DNA from: Natrialba asiatica DSM 12278
Lineage (GTDB): Archaea; Halobacteriota; Halobacteria; Halobacteriales; Natrialbaceae
Assembly: GCF_000337555.1 (NCBI RefSeq)
Contig: NZ_AOIO01000039.1
Coordinates: 1 to 42,402, forward strand
DNA length: 42,402 bases
Reading direction: 5' to 3'
Shown here: piece after piece, positions 31,986 through 42,332 of the stretch
Layout of the letters: every line of letters starts with the position of its first letter
Numbering within the stretch: position 1 is the stretch's first letter
Notes under the pieces: generated by a model
What the model was told of the DNA's origin: nothing
Database searches by the model: none
The model's input: the letters and a program-made list of their open reading frames with translations, nothing else
Position numbers and translations under genes: made by a program

Positions 31986-33497
31986 TCAGTACGGATACTC
32001 GCGCGGCTCGCGCTGGATCGAGATCCACTTTAGCGTCGTCAAGGTATCCATGATCCACTCGTCGTTGTACCGGCCCATGCCCGACGCACCGACGCCGCCG
32101 AACGCGACGTGGGGTTCGTCGTTCAGCGGCTGGTCGTTGATGTGAACCATTCCTGTCTCTAACGCGTCGGCCACGTCGCGCGCCCGGGCGACATCAGTTG
32201 AGTGAACCGATCCCGACAGCCCGTAGTCGGTGCCGTTGGCGATACGGATCGCCTCCTCGTCGGTCTCGAACGGGATAACCGGGGCGACTGGACCGAAGTG
32301 CTCGTTGCAGGCGGCCGGCATATCGGCCGTGACATCCGAGAGCACCGTGGGTTCGATGAACAATCCGTCGTGGTTACCGCCGGCCTCGACCGTCGCGCCA
32401 CGTGCGATTGACTCCTCGAGGAATCCGACGATTTTGTCGCGCTGGCTCTCGTTGATGACCGGGCCGACGAGCGTCCCCTCTTCGCGCGGATCGCCGATAG
32501 GGAGCTGTTCGGTTCGGTCTGCAAGCCCTGCGACGTACTCGTCGTACAGCGACTCGTGGACCAGATGGCGGTTGATCGAGATACACTCCTGGCCCTGGTG
32601 AGTGAACGAACCGAACGCGCCAGCGTCGACCGCACGCTCTACGTCGGCGTCTTCGAGCACGATGTGCGCGTTGTTGCCGCCCAGTTCTAGCGCCGGTTCC
32701 GTGTACGAGCCGACGGCGCGCTGTCCGACGCCGCGACCAACTTCCGAGGACCCGGTAAACGCCATCACCGATGGGACCGAGTGACCCGAGAAGTGGTCGC
32801 CGATCTCGTGGCCGTAGCCGGGGACGACGTTCAGGACGCCCGCCGGCAGGCCGGCCTCCTCGAAGACCTTCGCGAGCACGAGGCCGCCCGTCAACGGGGT
32901 GTGTTCGTCTGGCTTTAGCACGACGCTGTTGCCCAGCGCGATAGCCGGTGCGACGACCCGACTGGAGAGATACAGCGGAAAGTTCCACGGCGTGATGACG
33001 CCGACGACGCCGGCGGGTTCGCGCACGAGCAGGTTCTCCTTGCCCGGCGTCACCGACTCCTTGCGGCGGCCGCCGTCGCGCATCGCCAGTCCGGACCCGA
33101 CCTCCATCGTCCCCTGGGCAAGTTGCGTCTCGAAGTCGGCCTTCAGCTGGACACCACCGCACTCGACCGCAAACAGTGTTGCAAGGTCCTCGGCGTACTC
33201 ACCCAGCAGCGCACAGGCATCCGCAACGATTCCGGCACGTTCCTGCGGCGGTCGCTTCGCCCACGCTTCCTGGGCCTCGTCCGCGATCGCGTACGCCTCG
33301 TCGACATCGTCCACGGTACTCGAAGGAACCCTCGTCAGGGTTGTCCGCGTCGCGGGATTTTCGACTTCGATCAGGTCTCGGTCACCGGCCGGAACCCAGT
33401 CTCCGTCGAGATACAGCGCGTTCCATCCGTCCTCCGGCGCGATATCGAGTTCATCTATAACACTCTCTTCGGCAGGGAAATCGTTCGTGCCCGGCAT
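31986..33497 (-). CDS. NAD(P)-dependent aldehyde dehydrogenase
   Basis: The product has 503 residues. It has the full ALDH architecture: PWNFPLYLSSR (about 170), KPDEHTPLTGG, the cofactor loop FTGSSEVGR, the general-base Glu in LELGGNNAH, the catalytic C305 in HQGQECISINR, and EHFGPVAPVIPF, ending GGVGASGMGRYN. The substrate cannot be told from sequence; benzaldehyde/vanillin dehydrogenases and betaine/succinate-semialdehyde types are possible. It interrupts the usual nusA-rpsL order. A perfect 16-bp palindrome lies 66 nt upstream of the ATG, suggesting specific regulation. Confidence 0.95.
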   Translation of the reverse strand: MPGTNDFPAEESVIDELDIAPEDGWNALYLDGDWVPAGDRDLIEVENPATRTTLTRVPSSTVDDVDEAYAIADEAQEAWAKRPPQERAGIVADACALLGEYAEDLATLFAVECGGVQLKADFETQLAQGTMEVGSGLAMRDGGRRKESVTPGKENLLVREPAGVVGVITPWNFPLYLSSRVVAPAIALGNSVVLKPDEHTPLTGGLVLAKVFEEAGLPAGVLNVVPGYGHEIGDHFSGHSVPSVMAFTGSSEVGRGVGQRAVGSYTEPALELGGNNAHIVLEDADVERAVDAGAFGSFTHQGQECISINRHLVHESLYDEYVAGLADRTEQLPIGDPREEGTLVGPVINESQRDKIVGFLEESIARGATVEAGGNHDGLFIEPTVLSDVTADMPAACNEHFGPVAPVIPFETDEEAIRIANGTDYGLSGSVHSTDVARARDVADALETGMVHINDQPLNDEPHVAFGGVGASGMGRYNDEWIMDTLTTLKWISIQREPREYPY

Positions 33498-33562
33498 ACG
33501 AACTTCGTCTCAGTGAATACTGTTTATTGTTTTGGTTATGATACTCATAGCCAAAAACTACT

Positions 33563-33578
33563 TGTATAGGCCTATACA
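33563..33578. promoter_or_regulatory. Perfect 16-bp palindrome upstream of aldehyde dehydrogenase
   Basis: TGTATAGGCCTATACA is its own reverse complement. It lies 66 nt upstream of the aldehyde dehydrogenase ATG, close to the likely promoter. A dimeric regulator binding site is the simplest reading. Confidence 0.6.
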
Positions 33579-33733
33579 GCAATGACTATCACCGAAAGAG
33601 ATACGTACGTATTATTAAGTATCGTCGACTAAACAGCCGAATCGGAACCGAAGAGTTCGATGTCAAACCAGCCGCTTGCGTCTGGTGGCTCGGCCACTCG
33701 TTTCGTTCACTGTCACTGAACGGGTCACCCGCG

Positions 33734-33787
33734 AGTTCAACAGGGACAGTTCAACAGGGGGACTTTAACAGGAACAGTTCAACAGAG
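33734..33787. repeat. Tandem-like repeats of AGTTCAACAGGG downstream of nusA
   Basis: Four units of 12-16 bp follow each other: AGTTCAACAGGGAC (33734-33747), AGTTCAACAGGGGGAC (33748-33763), TTTAACAGGAAC (33764-33775, degenerate) and AGTTCAACAGAG (33776-33787). They lie 30 nt beyond the end of nusA (which reads leftward into them), where the long rpo transcript should end. On that strand the repeat reads CCCTGTTGAACT. Confidence 0.75.
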
Positions 33788-33816
33788 AAGGCAGATATCG
33801 AAGCGACCGGAGCCGC

Positions 33817-34254
33817 TCAAATAAGCTGTACGTCGTCGATCCCGCAGTGTCGATCAGCGAGCCGACGAACGGTCTCGATCGTGCGACCGTTCGACCCGAT
33901 CGCAACGCCGCGGTCGGAATCGGCGACTTCGACGTAGGCGACCGTATCGTTGTTCTCGCTGATCGTCACGTTGTACACCGCTGCGGGTGCAAACGCGTTC
34001 GCGACGAACGCCTCCGGATCGTCGGCGTTTTCGACGAGCCGAACCGGCAGGCCGATACGCTCCTGAAACTGCGTTACCGTCCGTCCGTCGGGCCCGATCG
34101 CCTCGCCCAACTGACCGCTCGCGACGACGATCGTCAACTGAACTCGTGCGCCGCCAGCCTCGGTGTCGATAATGCAGTCGATACCGTCTGCACCCGTCAC
34201 CTCCTCGAACGTCTCGAGATACTGCCGGGCGTCGTCGTCGAGGGTTACCGCCAT
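33817..34254 (-). CDS. nusA: NusA-like KH-domain transcription factor
   Basis: The product has 145 residues with two KH domains only, as in archaeal NusA (no N-terminal RNAP-binding or S1 domain). KH signatures are GEAIGPDGRTV (about 51-61) and GVAIGSNGRTIETVRRL (about 115-131). It is thought to bind RNA and influence elongation or termination. It begins 3 nt after the rpoA'' stop, so it is the last gene of the rpoH-rpoB-rpoA operon. Confidence 0.95.
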   Translation of the reverse strand: MAVTLDDDARQYLETFEEVTGADGIDCIIDTEAGGARVQLTIVVASGQLGEAIGPDGRTVTQFQERIGLPVRLVENADDPEAFVANAFAPAAVYNVTISENNDTVAYVEVADSDRGVAIGSNGRTIETVRRLADRHCGIDDVQLI

Positions 34255-34257
34255 CGA

Positions 34258-35457
34258 TCAGTCTGCTTGGCCGCCGGTTCCGGGATTGATCGATCCCATC
34301 CGCAGGTCGACGTCGCCGGTCCCGAGTTTGATCGGTTTGCCGACGATGACGTTCTCCGCGACACCGTCGAGTTCATCGATCTCGCCGTGGATCGCTGCGT
34401 TCAGCAAGTGATTAACCGTCACCTCGAACGCCGCCCGCGCGAGGACGGAGTCTTTCGATCCAGAGATGCCGTGGCGGCCGATCGACTCGATCTCGCCACG
34501 ATTGGTCATGATGTCCGCGACGAGCATCAGGTGACGAACGTTCACGTCGTCGAGGCCCTGCTCTGCGAGCGTGTTGTTCGTCTCCTCGATAATGGCCTCG
34601 CGGGCGGCCTCGATACCGAGGTTGCGGTGGATCTCGTGGATGTTGTTACACGTCGTCCGCGAGGCGTCGACGCCGTCGATCTCGAGCACGTCGCCGAAGG
34701 CAGACCCCTCGGTGTAGAGGACGAACTGCTCGCCGCCGTCGTCCAATTCCTCGCGACGGATGACAACGCGAGAGACCTCCTCGATCCCTTTGAACGTAAT
34801 ATCTCGCAGTTCCTCGACGAGTTGGAGCAAGTCACGGTAGGACGGTTCCTCCGGACCGAACTCGATTTCGGTACCGTTCTGAATCGCCTTCACGCCGAGG
34901 TTATCCTCGATGATTTCAGCGACCTCGTCGGGCGTGATCAGGCGCTCTTCGAGCGTCTCCTCGTTGAGCGAAATCTGAACGCGCATATCGGCAACGTTCG
35001 TCGACACGTCACCCAAGGCGAGGATCTTCGTCGCCTCGATATTCCAGACGACTTCGTGGGCCTTCTCGCGTTCGGTCGCATATTCATTCTCGAGATATAC
35101 CGTCATCATCGGCGTATCCGGCGTCTTCCGAGCGTCGACGAGTTCGATCAGTCGCGGCAGCCCCTGGGTCACGTCGATCTCTGCGACTCCCGCGTAGTGG
35201 AACGTGTTCATCGTGAGCTGCGTCCCCGGCTCCCCGATCGACTGTGCGGAGACGGTTCCGACGGGTTCGAGCGGTTCGACGCGGGTGTCGATGTAGCGTG
35301 CCTCGACCGCCTTCGCGAGTTCGTCCGCATCTTCGACGGTCGCGTCGCCGCGGTCCTCCAGGGTTGCATAGACCTCATCCTTGAGCCGCCGGGGGAGAGT
35401 GGTGTCCTCAACAATGGCGATCGTGTCGTCGTCGACGGCGTAGTCGACCTCAGTCAT
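34258..35457 (-). CDS. rpoA2: DNA-directed RNA polymerase subunit A''
   Basis: The product has 399 residues from [11 protein letters not shown]. It is the C-terminal part of the split largest subunit (beta' homologue), with the cleft/jaw and the conserved [31 protein letters not shown] segment that closes the active-site region (trigger loop). It ends ...[11 protein letters not shown]. It overlaps rpoA' by 8 nt. It forms the catalytic centre together with A'. Confidence 0.98.
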   Translation of the reverse strand: MTEVDYAVDDDTIAIVEDTTLPRRLKDEVYATLEDRGDATVEDADELAKAVEARYIDTRVEPLEPVGTVSAQSIGEPGTQLTMNTFHYAGVAEIDVTQGLPRLIELVDARKTPDTPMMTVYLENEYATEREKAHEVVWNIEATKILALGDVSTNVADMRVQISLNEETLEERLITPDEVAEIIEDNLGVKAIQNGTEIEFGPEEPSYRDLLQLVEELRDITFKGIEEVSRVVIRREELDDGGEQFVLYTEGSAFGDVLEIDGVDASRTTCNNIHEIHRNLGIEAAREAIIEETNNTLAEQGLDDVNVRHLMLVADIMTNRGEIESIGRHGISGSKDSVLARAAFEVTVNHLLNAAIHGEIDELDGVAENVIVGKPIKLGTGDVDLRMGSINPGTGGQAD

Positions 35458-38377
35458 CCGAAGGCACCTCCGTTTCCTCGGCAAAGCGAGTATCCGCGTG
35501 CTCGGAGAGGTTCGTCGGCTGGCGCGTCATGCCGAGGAACTCCTCTTTCTCGGCCTCGGAGGCGAACTCCGAGTCCAGGACGCGATCCGCGATCTGGGCG
35601 ACCTCGATATCGTTGTCGTCGTCCGAGGAAACCTTGACCGGCGAGGTTCCGTCCTCGCCGAACTCGAACTGGACGATCGTATCGCTCGTGTCCCGAACCG
35701 TACCGTCGTACTGCGCTTCGAGTTCGGAGAGCGCGTTGATCAGCCGCCGCTGCAGGTAGCCCGACTTCGAGGTCCGGACTGCCGTGTCGACCAGGCCCTC
35801 GCGGCCACCCATCGCGTGGAAGAAGAACTCTCGCGGCGTCAGACCGCTGGTGTAGGAGTTCTCGACGAAGCCGTGTGCCTCCGCGGAGAGGTCGTTCGGC
35901 TGATAGTGGCTGAGGGTACGATCCTCGTAACCCCGGTTGATCCGCTCGCCGCGAACCGCCTGCTGGCCGACGGCACCGGCCATCTGGGTCAGGTTGAGCA
36001 TCGACCCACGCGCGCCCGAGTTCGCCATGACGACCGCCGGATTCTCGTCGGAGAAGTGCTCGTCGGCGATGTTCCCGGCGTTGTCGCGGGCCCGCGAAAG
36101 CGTCTGCATGATCTTCATCTCGAGGGTTTCATCGAGCGTCCGGCCCGGCAGCGATTCGAGTTCACCGCGCTCGTAGGCCTCGATGAGTTCCTCGACGCGA
36201 TCGTTCGCGTCCTCGATCGTCTCGTCGATGCGCTCCTGTGCCGCCTCCGGGATCGTCTCGTCGTCGATGCCGATCGAGAACCCGAAGTGCATGATCGCAC
36301 GCATCGCCAGCGTCGAGACCTCGTTGATGAAGATCCGCGAGCGCGTGTTGCCGTAGACCTTCGTAATGGTGTCGACGATCTCGCCGCCGAACTCGCCGAC
36401 CTCGTCCTCGGCGATCGTTCCCTCGATCAACTGGCCCTCCTCGATGACGACTTCGTCGCCGACCGTGCCGGTGAACTCGAGGTTCAGGTCGTCCGGCAGG
36501 AGTTCGGAGAAGACGTCGTAGCCGGTCCAGAACGGCTCGCCGGCGTCGTCGATGCCGCTCGGTTCGGGCAGTTCGTCGATCCGAGTCGCACGCAGCAGGT
36601 CGAGCGCCTGCGTCTCGTTGAACCGCGGATTGTCGTGGGTCAGGAGGTACATCCCACTGATGTGGTCCTGAATGGCCCCGATGATGTTCTCCCCGAACCG
36701 CGGCGAGAGAATCTGCTCCTGAACTCGCATGAGCACGCGGGCCTCTGCACGAGCTTCCTCGTTTTGCAGCGCGTGCATGTTCATCTCGTCGCCGTCGAAG
36801 TCGGCGTTGTACGGCGGGCAGACGACGGTGTTCAGCCGGAACGTCTTGTACGGCATAACCACGACCTCGTGGGCCATAATCGACATCCGGTGGAGCGACG
36901 GCTGGCGGTTGAAGATGACGATGTCGCCGTCGACCATGTGACGGTTGACCTCCCAGCCGGCCTGGACTTTCTCCGCGAGTTGCTCGCAGTTCTTCTCGGT
37001 GACCTTCAGTCGGCGACCGTCGGGTCGGCGGACGTAGTTCGCGCCGGGGTGGGCCTCGGGCCCGTTGGAGACGTAGCGACGAGCCTCCTCCAGGTTTCGC
37101 TCCGTGACGTTCATCGTCTGGGTCATCTCCTTTGCGACCCGGTCCGGAACGCCGACCTCGTTCAGGCTAAGGGTCGGGTCCGGCGAGATGACGGTCCGTG
37201 CGGAGAAGTTCACACGCTTCCCGGACAGCGAGCCGCGGAAGCGCCCTTCCTTGCCCTTCAGGCGCTGCGAGAGCGTCTTGAGCGGCCGACCGGAGCGGTG
37301 GCGAGCCGGCGGCGTCCCCGAAATCTCGTTGTCCATGAAGGTGGTGACGTGGTACTGCAGCAGTTCCCAGAGGTCCTCGATGATCAGCTGTGGCGCGCCG
37401 GCCTCACGATTCTCCATGAACCGCTGGTTGATCCGGATGATGTCGACCAGTTTGTGCGTGAGGTCGTCCTCACTTCGCTGGCCGTTGTCGAGCGTGATCG
37501 ACGGTCGCGCCGTCACCGGTGGGACGGGGAGGACGGTGAGGATCATCCACTCCGGGCGCGAGCGCTCGGCATCGATGCCGAGCACTTCGATGTCCTCGTC
37601 CGGAATGGCCTCGAACCAGTCCCGGATGTCGCTCGGCATCAGCTTGTTCGTGTCCTCTTCCGTGAGGTCGATATCCAGCGCCTTCTCGATCGCTTTGCGC
37701 TGATTCTCGCGCGGACGGAACGATCCCGAGAGGATCTCGTTGATCCGCGAGAGTTCAATGTCGGTCTCCTCGGCGAGTTCGTCCGGCGAGGTTCGCTCGA
37801 TGCCTTCCTCCTCGTCGCCCTGCATCGCGCCGGCGATCCGCTGGGAGTACTCGCTGGTGAGGACCTGCTGGACCTCGTAGTAGGTGGTCGGCTTCTCGTG
37901 GTCGATATCGTACTGGATCTCGCCGCAGAACGGACAGCGATCCTTCTTTCGGGCCTGCCGAATCGCGGCCTTCGTCACGTCGTTTAAGTCCCGCCCGAGC
38001 TTTCGCGATTCGTCGATCTGGTCGCGGAACTCGCCGCGTTCGTCTTCGGTCAACAGCAGGCGCGAACACTCACGACAGGTCCCGCGCAGGAGCCGGCGAA
38101 TGAGCTTCGTGAAGCCGACGTGGATGACCGGCGCGGCGAGTTCGATGTGGCCGAAGTGTCCGTTACACGACCCCGAGTGCTTCCCGCAGGTCTTGCACTC
38201 CAGTCCGGGGTCGATCACGCCGAGCCGTGGATCCATCAGCCCCATGTCGATGGGGAAGCCGTCGTCGTCGTAGGTGTCGGCGGTGATGATCTTCGTCGCG
38301 CTCATCTCCCGGTACTCCTCGGGCTCCATCAGCCCGAAGTTGATCGATCCGATATCTTTTGGTGTACTGTTTCGCAT
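35450..38377 (-). CDS. rpoA1: DNA-directed RNA polymerase subunit A'
   Basis: The product has 975 residues. The clamp zinc site is [17 protein letters not shown] near residues 60-76, with further Cys pairs CRECS and CPFCG. The catalytic Mg2+ motif NADFDGDEM lies at 524-532, with D526, D528 and D530. The bridge helix region is [19 protein letters not shown]. It forms most of the active centre with A''. It starts 4 nt after the rpoB' stop. Confidence 0.98.
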   Translation of the reverse strand: MRNSTPKDIGSINFGLMEPEEYREMSATKIITADTYDDDGFPIDMGLMDPRLGVIDPGLECKTCGKHSGSCNGHFGHIELAAPVIHVGFTKLIRRLLRGTCRECSRLLLTEDERGEFRDQIDESRKLGRDLNDVTKAAIRQARKKDRCPFCGEIQYDIDHEKPTTYYEVQQVLTSEYSQRIAGAMQGDEEEGIERTSPDELAEETDIELSRINEILSGSFRPRENQRKAIEKALDIDLTEEDTNKLMPSDIRDWFEAIPDEDIEVLGIDAERSRPEWMILTVLPVPPVTARPSITLDNGQRSEDDLTHKLVDIIRINQRFMENREAGAPQLIIEDLWELLQYHVTTFMDNEISGTPPARHRSGRPLKTLSQRLKGKEGRFRGSLSGKRVNFSARTVISPDPTLSLNEVGVPDRVAKEMTQTMNVTERNLEEARRYVSNGPEAHPGANYVRRPDGRRLKVTEKNCEQLAEKVQAGWEVNRHMVDGDIVIFNRQPSLHRMSIMAHEVVVMPYKTFRLNTVVCPPYNADFDGDEMNMHALQNEEARAEARVLMRVQEQILSPRFGENIIGAIQDHISGMYLLTHDNPRFNETQALDLLRATRIDELPEPSGIDDAGEPFWTGYDVFSELLPDDLNLEFTGTVGDEVVIEEGQLIEGTIAEDEVGEFGGEIVDTITKVYGNTRSRIFINEVSTLAMRAIMHFGFSIGIDDETIPEAAQERIDETIEDANDRVEELIEAYERGELESLPGRTLDETLEMKIMQTLSRARDNAGNIADEHFSDENPAVVMANSGARGSMLNLTQMAGAVGQQAVRGERINRGYEDRTLSHYQPNDLSAEAHGFVENSYTSGLTPREFFFHAMGGREGLVDTAVRTSKSGYLQRRLINALSELEAQYDGTVRDTSDTIVQFEFGEDGTSPVKVSSDDDNDIEVAQIADRVLDSEFASEAEKEEFLGMTRQPTNLSEHADTRFAEETEVPSDD

Positions 38378-38381
38378 TGTT

Positions 38382-40211
38382 TTAGACAGCGTCTGCCAGT
38401 TCCAGTCGCGGTGCGATTCCCAGCGCCTTCATCTCGTCCAACAGGAGCTTGAACGCGTAACTCATCTCGATTTCGTGGATGTCCGTCTCCTCGCCGCAGT
38501 TCGGACAGTAGACGCGTCGTTGCTCGACGTTCTCGACCGCACTCATCCCACACTGCCCACAGATGTTGATGAACTCGCGGTCGGACTCGTCCAGGAGTCG
38601 TTCCTTGAGCGTCATCGCGGCACCGTGGCCGATGAAGACGTCGCGTTCCATCTCCCCGATACGGAGGCCACCCTCGCGGGCCCGCCCTTCGGTCGGTTGG
38701 CGGGTCAGCACCTGCACCGGCCCGCGCGAACGGGCGTGCAGCTTGTTCGAGACCATGTGATAGAGTTTCTGATAGAAAATGATCCCGACGAAGATCTCGG
38801 CTTCGATTTTTTCGCCCGTCACGCCGGAGTACATCGTCTCCTTCCCGGCGGAGTTAAAGCCGGCATCCTCAAGCCCGTCGCGGAGTTCGGACTCGTCTTC
38901 GCCGAGGAAGGGCGTCCCGTCGACGCGCCGTCCTTCCATCGCACCGAGTTTCCCCCCGATCATCTCGAGGATGTGCCCGACCGTCATCCGCGACGGCAGC
39001 GCGTGCGGGTTGACGATCAGGTCCGGCACGACGCCGTTCTCGGTAAAGGGCATGTCCTCCTGGGGTGCGAGGTGGCCGACGACGCCCTTCTGTCCGTGGC
39101 GGGATGCGAACTTGTCCCCGAGTTCGGGAATGCGCTCGTCGCGCACGGAAACCTTCGAGAGTTTCGAGCCGTCCTCGCCTTCCATCAGCGTGACGGTGTC
39201 GACGACGCCCGACTCGCCCGAGCGCATGGTAACGGAGGTCTCACGGCGCTTCTGCGGCGAGAGGCCGCCCATGTCGTCCGGCTCCTCGAGGAATCGCGGC
39301 GGGCTCGTCTTGCCGAGCAAGACGCTGTTCTCGTCGACGTCCGTCTCGGGGTTGACGAGGCCGTCTTCGTCCAGGTGCGCGTAGGCGTCCTCACCGCGCG
39401 CGCCGCGGACGTCCTGGGAGGGGACCTCGAAGCGGTCCTCCTGGCCGCCCGGGTATCGGCGTTCCTCGCCCTCGTAGGTCCGGAAGAAGTGCGATCGGGC
39501 GAGTGCGCGCTCGACCGAGGCCTTGTTCATGACGAGTGCGTCCTCGATGTTGAACCCCTCGTAGCTCATCACGGCGACGACGAAGTTCTGGGCCGCGGGT
39601 CGGTCGTCGAAGCCGATCTGCTCGGTCGTCTGAGTCTTGACCATCGAGAGCTGCGGATAGTGCAGCAGGTGCTGGCGCGTGTCCGGCCGAATTCGGTAGT
39701 TGGCCGAGGGCAGCCCCAGCGACTGCTTGACCATCCCCGCCCCCATCGTAATTCGCGGTGACGCGTTGTGCTCCGGGTACGGAATCATCCCCGCACCGAT
39801 CCCGAAGATGAGCTGCGGGTCGATCTCGAGGTGGGTATGCTCCTCGTTCAGGTCGTCCTCGTCGACGGCGACGTAGATGTCCTCTTCCTCCTCGGCGTCG
39901 ATGAACTCGATGTAGCCGTGATCGACGAGATCCTCGAACTCGAGTTCGTCGTTCTGGAGGGCTTGGATCTCCTGGTCGGAGATGCGTGGTTCGCCGTCTT
40001 CGACGACGAGCAGCGGGCGGCGAGCGCGTCCCGCATCGGCGTTGACGATCACTTCGCGGGTACGTTCTTTGACCGAGACGTTGACCATCTCGCTGACGTC
40101 GCCGATTCGTCGTGCTTCGCGGATCTGTGCTGCAAGCTCGTGCGGGTTCGGGTGCGTTCCCACCAGCGACCCGTTGACGTAGACCTTGGCGTCTCGTTGT
40201 TGGCTGCTCAT
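38382..40211 (-). CDS. rpoB1: DNA-directed RNA polymerase subunit B'
   Basis: The product has 609 residues, the C-terminal half of the split B subunit (beta homologue). It includes [27 protein letters not shown] (nucleotide and hybrid binding) and the C-terminal zinc site CGQCGMS...[27 protein letters not shown] is the conserved segment that contacts A'. It is 6 nt downstream of rpoB''. Confidence 0.98.
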   Translation of the reverse strand: MSSQQRDAKVYVNGSLVGTHPNPHELAAQIREARRIGDVSEMVNVSVKERTREVIVNADAGRARRPLLVVEDGEPRISDQEIQALQNDELEFEDLVDHGYIEFIDAEEEEDIYVAVDEDDLNEEHTHLEIDPQLIFGIGAGMIPYPEHNASPRITMGAGMVKQSLGLPSANYRIRPDTRQHLLHYPQLSMVKTQTTEQIGFDDRPAAQNFVVAVMSYEGFNIEDALVMNKASVERALARSHFFRTYEGEERRYPGGQEDRFEVPSQDVRGARGEDAYAHLDEDGLVNPETDVDENSVLLGKTSPPRFLEEPDDMGGLSPQKRRETSVTMRSGESGVVDTVTLMEGEDGSKLSKVSVRDERIPELGDKFASRHGQKGVVGHLAPQEDMPFTENGVVPDLIVNPHALPSRMTVGHILEMIGGKLGAMEGRRVDGTPFLGEDESELRDGLEDAGFNSAGKETMYSGVTGEKIEAEIFVGIIFYQKLYHMVSNKLHARSRGPVQVLTRQPTEGRAREGGLRIGEMERDVFIGHGAAMTLKERLLDESDREFINICGQCGMSAVENVEQRRVYCPNCGEETDIHEIEMSYAFKLLLDEMKALGIAPRLELADAV

Positions 40212-40217
40212 GATTTA

Positions 40218-41798
40218 TTAGTCGTCTGCCGGTGATGTCGTTCGTTCGATGCCTTCGAGACCGGGAATCCCTTCGACCCCCATCGAGGCGAGTTCACGTT
40301 TGAGCGATTGCTCGTCCTCGATGTTCTGAGAGAGTTCCATCGCCTGCGCGAAGTTCTTGACCAGTCCACAGTTCGGTCCTTCCGGCGTCTCGGAAGGACA
40401 GATGCGTCCCCACTGGGTTGCGTGGAGGTCTCGCGCTTCGAAGTGCGGCTGGCTGCGCGAAAGCGGACTGCGCAGGCGACGAAGGTGCGAGAGAACCCCC
40501 ATGAAGTCGGTTCGGTCCACCAGTTGGGAGACGCCCGAGCGGCCGCCGACCCAGTTCCCCGTCGCGATCGGGTGCTCCAGGCGTTCGGTGAGTACGTCCG
40601 AGCGGACGACCGTCGAGACAGACAGGTTCCGGTTTCGCATGTTGGCGCGCTCGAGCTGGTACTTCACGTCGCGTGCGAGCTTGTTCAGCGCCGTCCGGAA
40701 CAGGTCTTTCATCAGGTCGCCGGAGACCTTCAGCCGCTTGTTGGCGTAGTGGTCCTTGTCGTCTGCCTCGCGACGGTTGAGCGCGAGTTCGAAGCAGGCC
40801 TCGGCCATCCGGCAGAGGTAGTGGGCTTTGTTGATTCGGACGTCTTCTTCCTCGACGCCGTCCTCGTGGAGGTGCGGCAGGAGATAGCGGTCGATAACGT
40901 AGTTCGCTCGTTTGAGCTGGTAGTTCTTGCCCTGGCCGGAGGCGACGCGTTTCCCGAGTTCTTCGATGGCACCCTCCTCGGTCTGGACGTCCGCCTCCTC
41001 CAGATTTTCGAGCATGTACTTGACGACCTCGGGGTCGTTCGAGACCTTGTGGACGATCTCTTCGTCCGATTCGAGGCCGAGGGCCCGCACGAGCGTCACG
41101 AAGTTGATAGAGCCGGAGACGGAGGGGAAGCTCACCTCGAGCAGGCCGTCGCGAGTTCGCTCACAGAGAACGAGCGCTCGGTAGCCACGGCGCTGGGAGA
41201 AGGTCTTTGCGACCTGGATCTCGTCGCCGTACTTGGTGTCGTATTCGGCGAGGATCTTGTTCGGCGCGAGGTCCTCGCTGGTCATCAGCACGCGCTCGGA
41301 GCCGTTGACGATGAAATAGCCCCCCGGGTCCGCCGGATCTTCGCCGATCTCGATCAGTTCCTCGTCCGAGAAGCCGGCGATGTTACACTTATCGGAGCCG
41401 ACCATGATCGGCATCCGACCGATCTTCGTCTCCGTGGAGTCGACGACTCGCTGGTCGCCTTCTTCGCCCTTGACGATCGACATCTCCATGAAGACCGGTG
41501 CGGAGTACGTGATGTTTCGGAGGCGGGCCTCCTGTGGGTAGAGGAGTTCCTCGGAGCCGTCGGCCTCCCGAACGCGGGGCGTGACGACACGCACGTCGCC
41601 AAGCTCGACGTGGACCGGTTCTTCGCCTTCCTTGTCGCCGATATCCGTATCGATGGTTTCCTTCTCGTCGACGACCTCCTGCATCCCCCGGTTGAGGAAG
41701 GAGTTGAACGAGCGGTAGTGATGTTCTGCGAGCCGTTCCCTCGAGAAGTATTCGCGTGAGATGTCCCGTCGTTTCTCGCGGTTGAGTTCTATTGCCAT
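40218..41798 (-). CDS. rpoB2: DNA-directed RNA polymerase subunit B''
   Basis: The product has 526 residues, the N-terminal half of the B subunit with the protrusion and lobe. The conserved fork region is LRRLRSPLSRSQPHFEARDLHATQWGRICPSETPEGPNCGLVKN. The B''/B' split is a feature of many euryarchaea including haloarchaea. It directly abuts the rpoH stop with no spacer. Confidence 0.98.
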   Translation of the reverse strand: MAIELNREKRRDISREYFSRERLAEHHYRSFNSFLNRGMQEVVDEKETIDTDIGDKEGEEPVHVELGDVRVVTPRVREADGSEELLYPQEARLRNITYSAPVFMEMSIVKGEEGDQRVVDSTETKIGRMPIMVGSDKCNIAGFSDEELIEIGEDPADPGGYFIVNGSERVLMTSEDLAPNKILAEYDTKYGDEIQVAKTFSQRRGYRALVLCERTRDGLLEVSFPSVSGSINFVTLVRALGLESDEEIVHKVSNDPEVVKYMLENLEEADVQTEEGAIEELGKRVASGQGKNYQLKRANYVIDRYLLPHLHEDGVEEEDVRINKAHYLCRMAEACFELALNRREADDKDHYANKRLKVSGDLMKDLFRTALNKLARDVKYQLERANMRNRNLSVSTVVRSDVLTERLEHPIATGNWVGGRSGVSQLVDRTDFMGVLSHLRRLRSPLSRSQPHFEARDLHATQWGRICPSETPEGPNCGLVKNFAQAMELSQNIEDEQSLKRELASMGVEGIPGLEGIERTTSPADD

Positions 41799-42026
41799 TT
41801 ATTCCACCACAAGTCGGTATACGACTGCCTGATCGGTTGTGCGTGAGTCGCGGACGATCTTGATGACGTCGCCGAGCTCCGCCTCGTCCGGGATCGCGGG
41901 ATCGGTCCGTTTGATTTTCGGCAGATCTGTGCGGTCGATGTCGTACTCGGAAAGGACCTCCTCGAGCGTCTCCTCCTCGAGGATGGAGTGGTCCGGCACG
42001 AGTTCGTGTTGGCTTACGTCTACCAT
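41799..42026 (-). CDS. rpoH: DNA-directed RNA polymerase subunit H
   Basis: The product has 75 residues from [16 protein letters not shown]; a longer reading upstream is rejected because RpoH normally begins at this point. It is homologous to the C-terminal domain of eukaryal RPB5 ([13 protein letters not shown]...[12 protein letters not shown]). It is the first gene of the rpo operon. A TATA-like GTTAAATG on the minus strand (about 42101-42109) suggests a leader of about 50 nt. Confidence 0.97.
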   Translation of the reverse strand: MVDVSQHELVPDHSILEEETLEEVLSEYDIDRTDLPKIKRTDPAIPDEAELGDVIKIVRDSRTTDQAVVYRLVVE

Positions 42027-42206
42027 GTATTGATGTGCGTGTGCGCTATTGGGAGAGAAGCGGCTGTCACGAGATACTACAGCCACGTAGCGGCGGCAGG
42101 CATTTAACGGTTTCTAACTCGACTCAGAAGCGTCGCTGTTCGACCGGGCGGACCTGACCGGAGTAACCGATCACACTCGTGAATAGCCGATTCTCAGTTA
42201 AATTCC

Positions 42207-42234
42207 TTGTGGGTCGTGTGAGGGACCCACACAA
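42207..42234. promoter_or_regulatory. Inverted repeat between rpoH and tRNA-Asp
   Basis: TTGTGGGTC (42207-42215) and GACCCACACAA (42224-42234) pair with one extra base, around an 8-nt loop. It lies about 180 nt upstream of rpoH and about 100 nt upstream of the tRNA. Regulatory site or structural RNA element; unproven. Confidence 0.35.
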
Positions 42235-42298
42235 TAATCGAAAGTCGCGGATAGTTGTGTCCCGATTTCCCGTACCACGGCGCGTTCAATTGGAAACC

Positions 42299-42305
42299 CT
42301 TAATA
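42299..42305 (+). promoter_or_regulatory. tRNA-Asp promoter TATA box
   Basis: CTTAATA is about 30 nt before the first tRNA base at 42333, with purines (GAAAC) just upstream in the BRE position. Confidence 0.6.
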
Positions 42306-42332
42306 CTCTCACCGGGAAATCAAGAGTTGCAA

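Larger units (their letters stand above)
33498..33816. other. Intergenic region between ALDH and nusA with repeats and a palindrome
   Basis: This 319-nt stretch holds AT-rich promoter sequence for the aldehyde dehydrogenase (minus strand), the perfect palindrome at 33563-33578, more AT-rich sequence near 33602-33618 (CGTACGTATTATTAAG), and the four-unit tandem-like repeat at 33734-33787 just after the end of nusA. I see no open reading frame of note. Confidence 0.6.
42027..42332. other. Divergent region between rpoH and tRNA-Asp
   Basis: This 306-nt gap holds the rpoH promoter near 42101-42109 (minus strand), an inverted repeat at 42207-42234 and the tRNA promoter at 42299-42305. I see no additional gene. 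Confidence 0.5.

Noticed and set aside
33734-33787. Possible CRISPR-like array
   Set aside because: Units are contiguous with no spacers and only 12-16 bp long, and no cas gene is present.
35498-37987. 829-codon open frame antisense to rpoA'
   Set aside because: It lies wholly inside a certain gene on the other strand and is low-complexity Arg/Val/Leu/Asp-rich, a known artefact of high-GC codon bias.
38274-41759. Long plus-strand frames across rpoB' and rpoB'' (495 and 483 codons)
   Set aside because: Antisense shadows of conserved polymerase genes; no recognisable domains.
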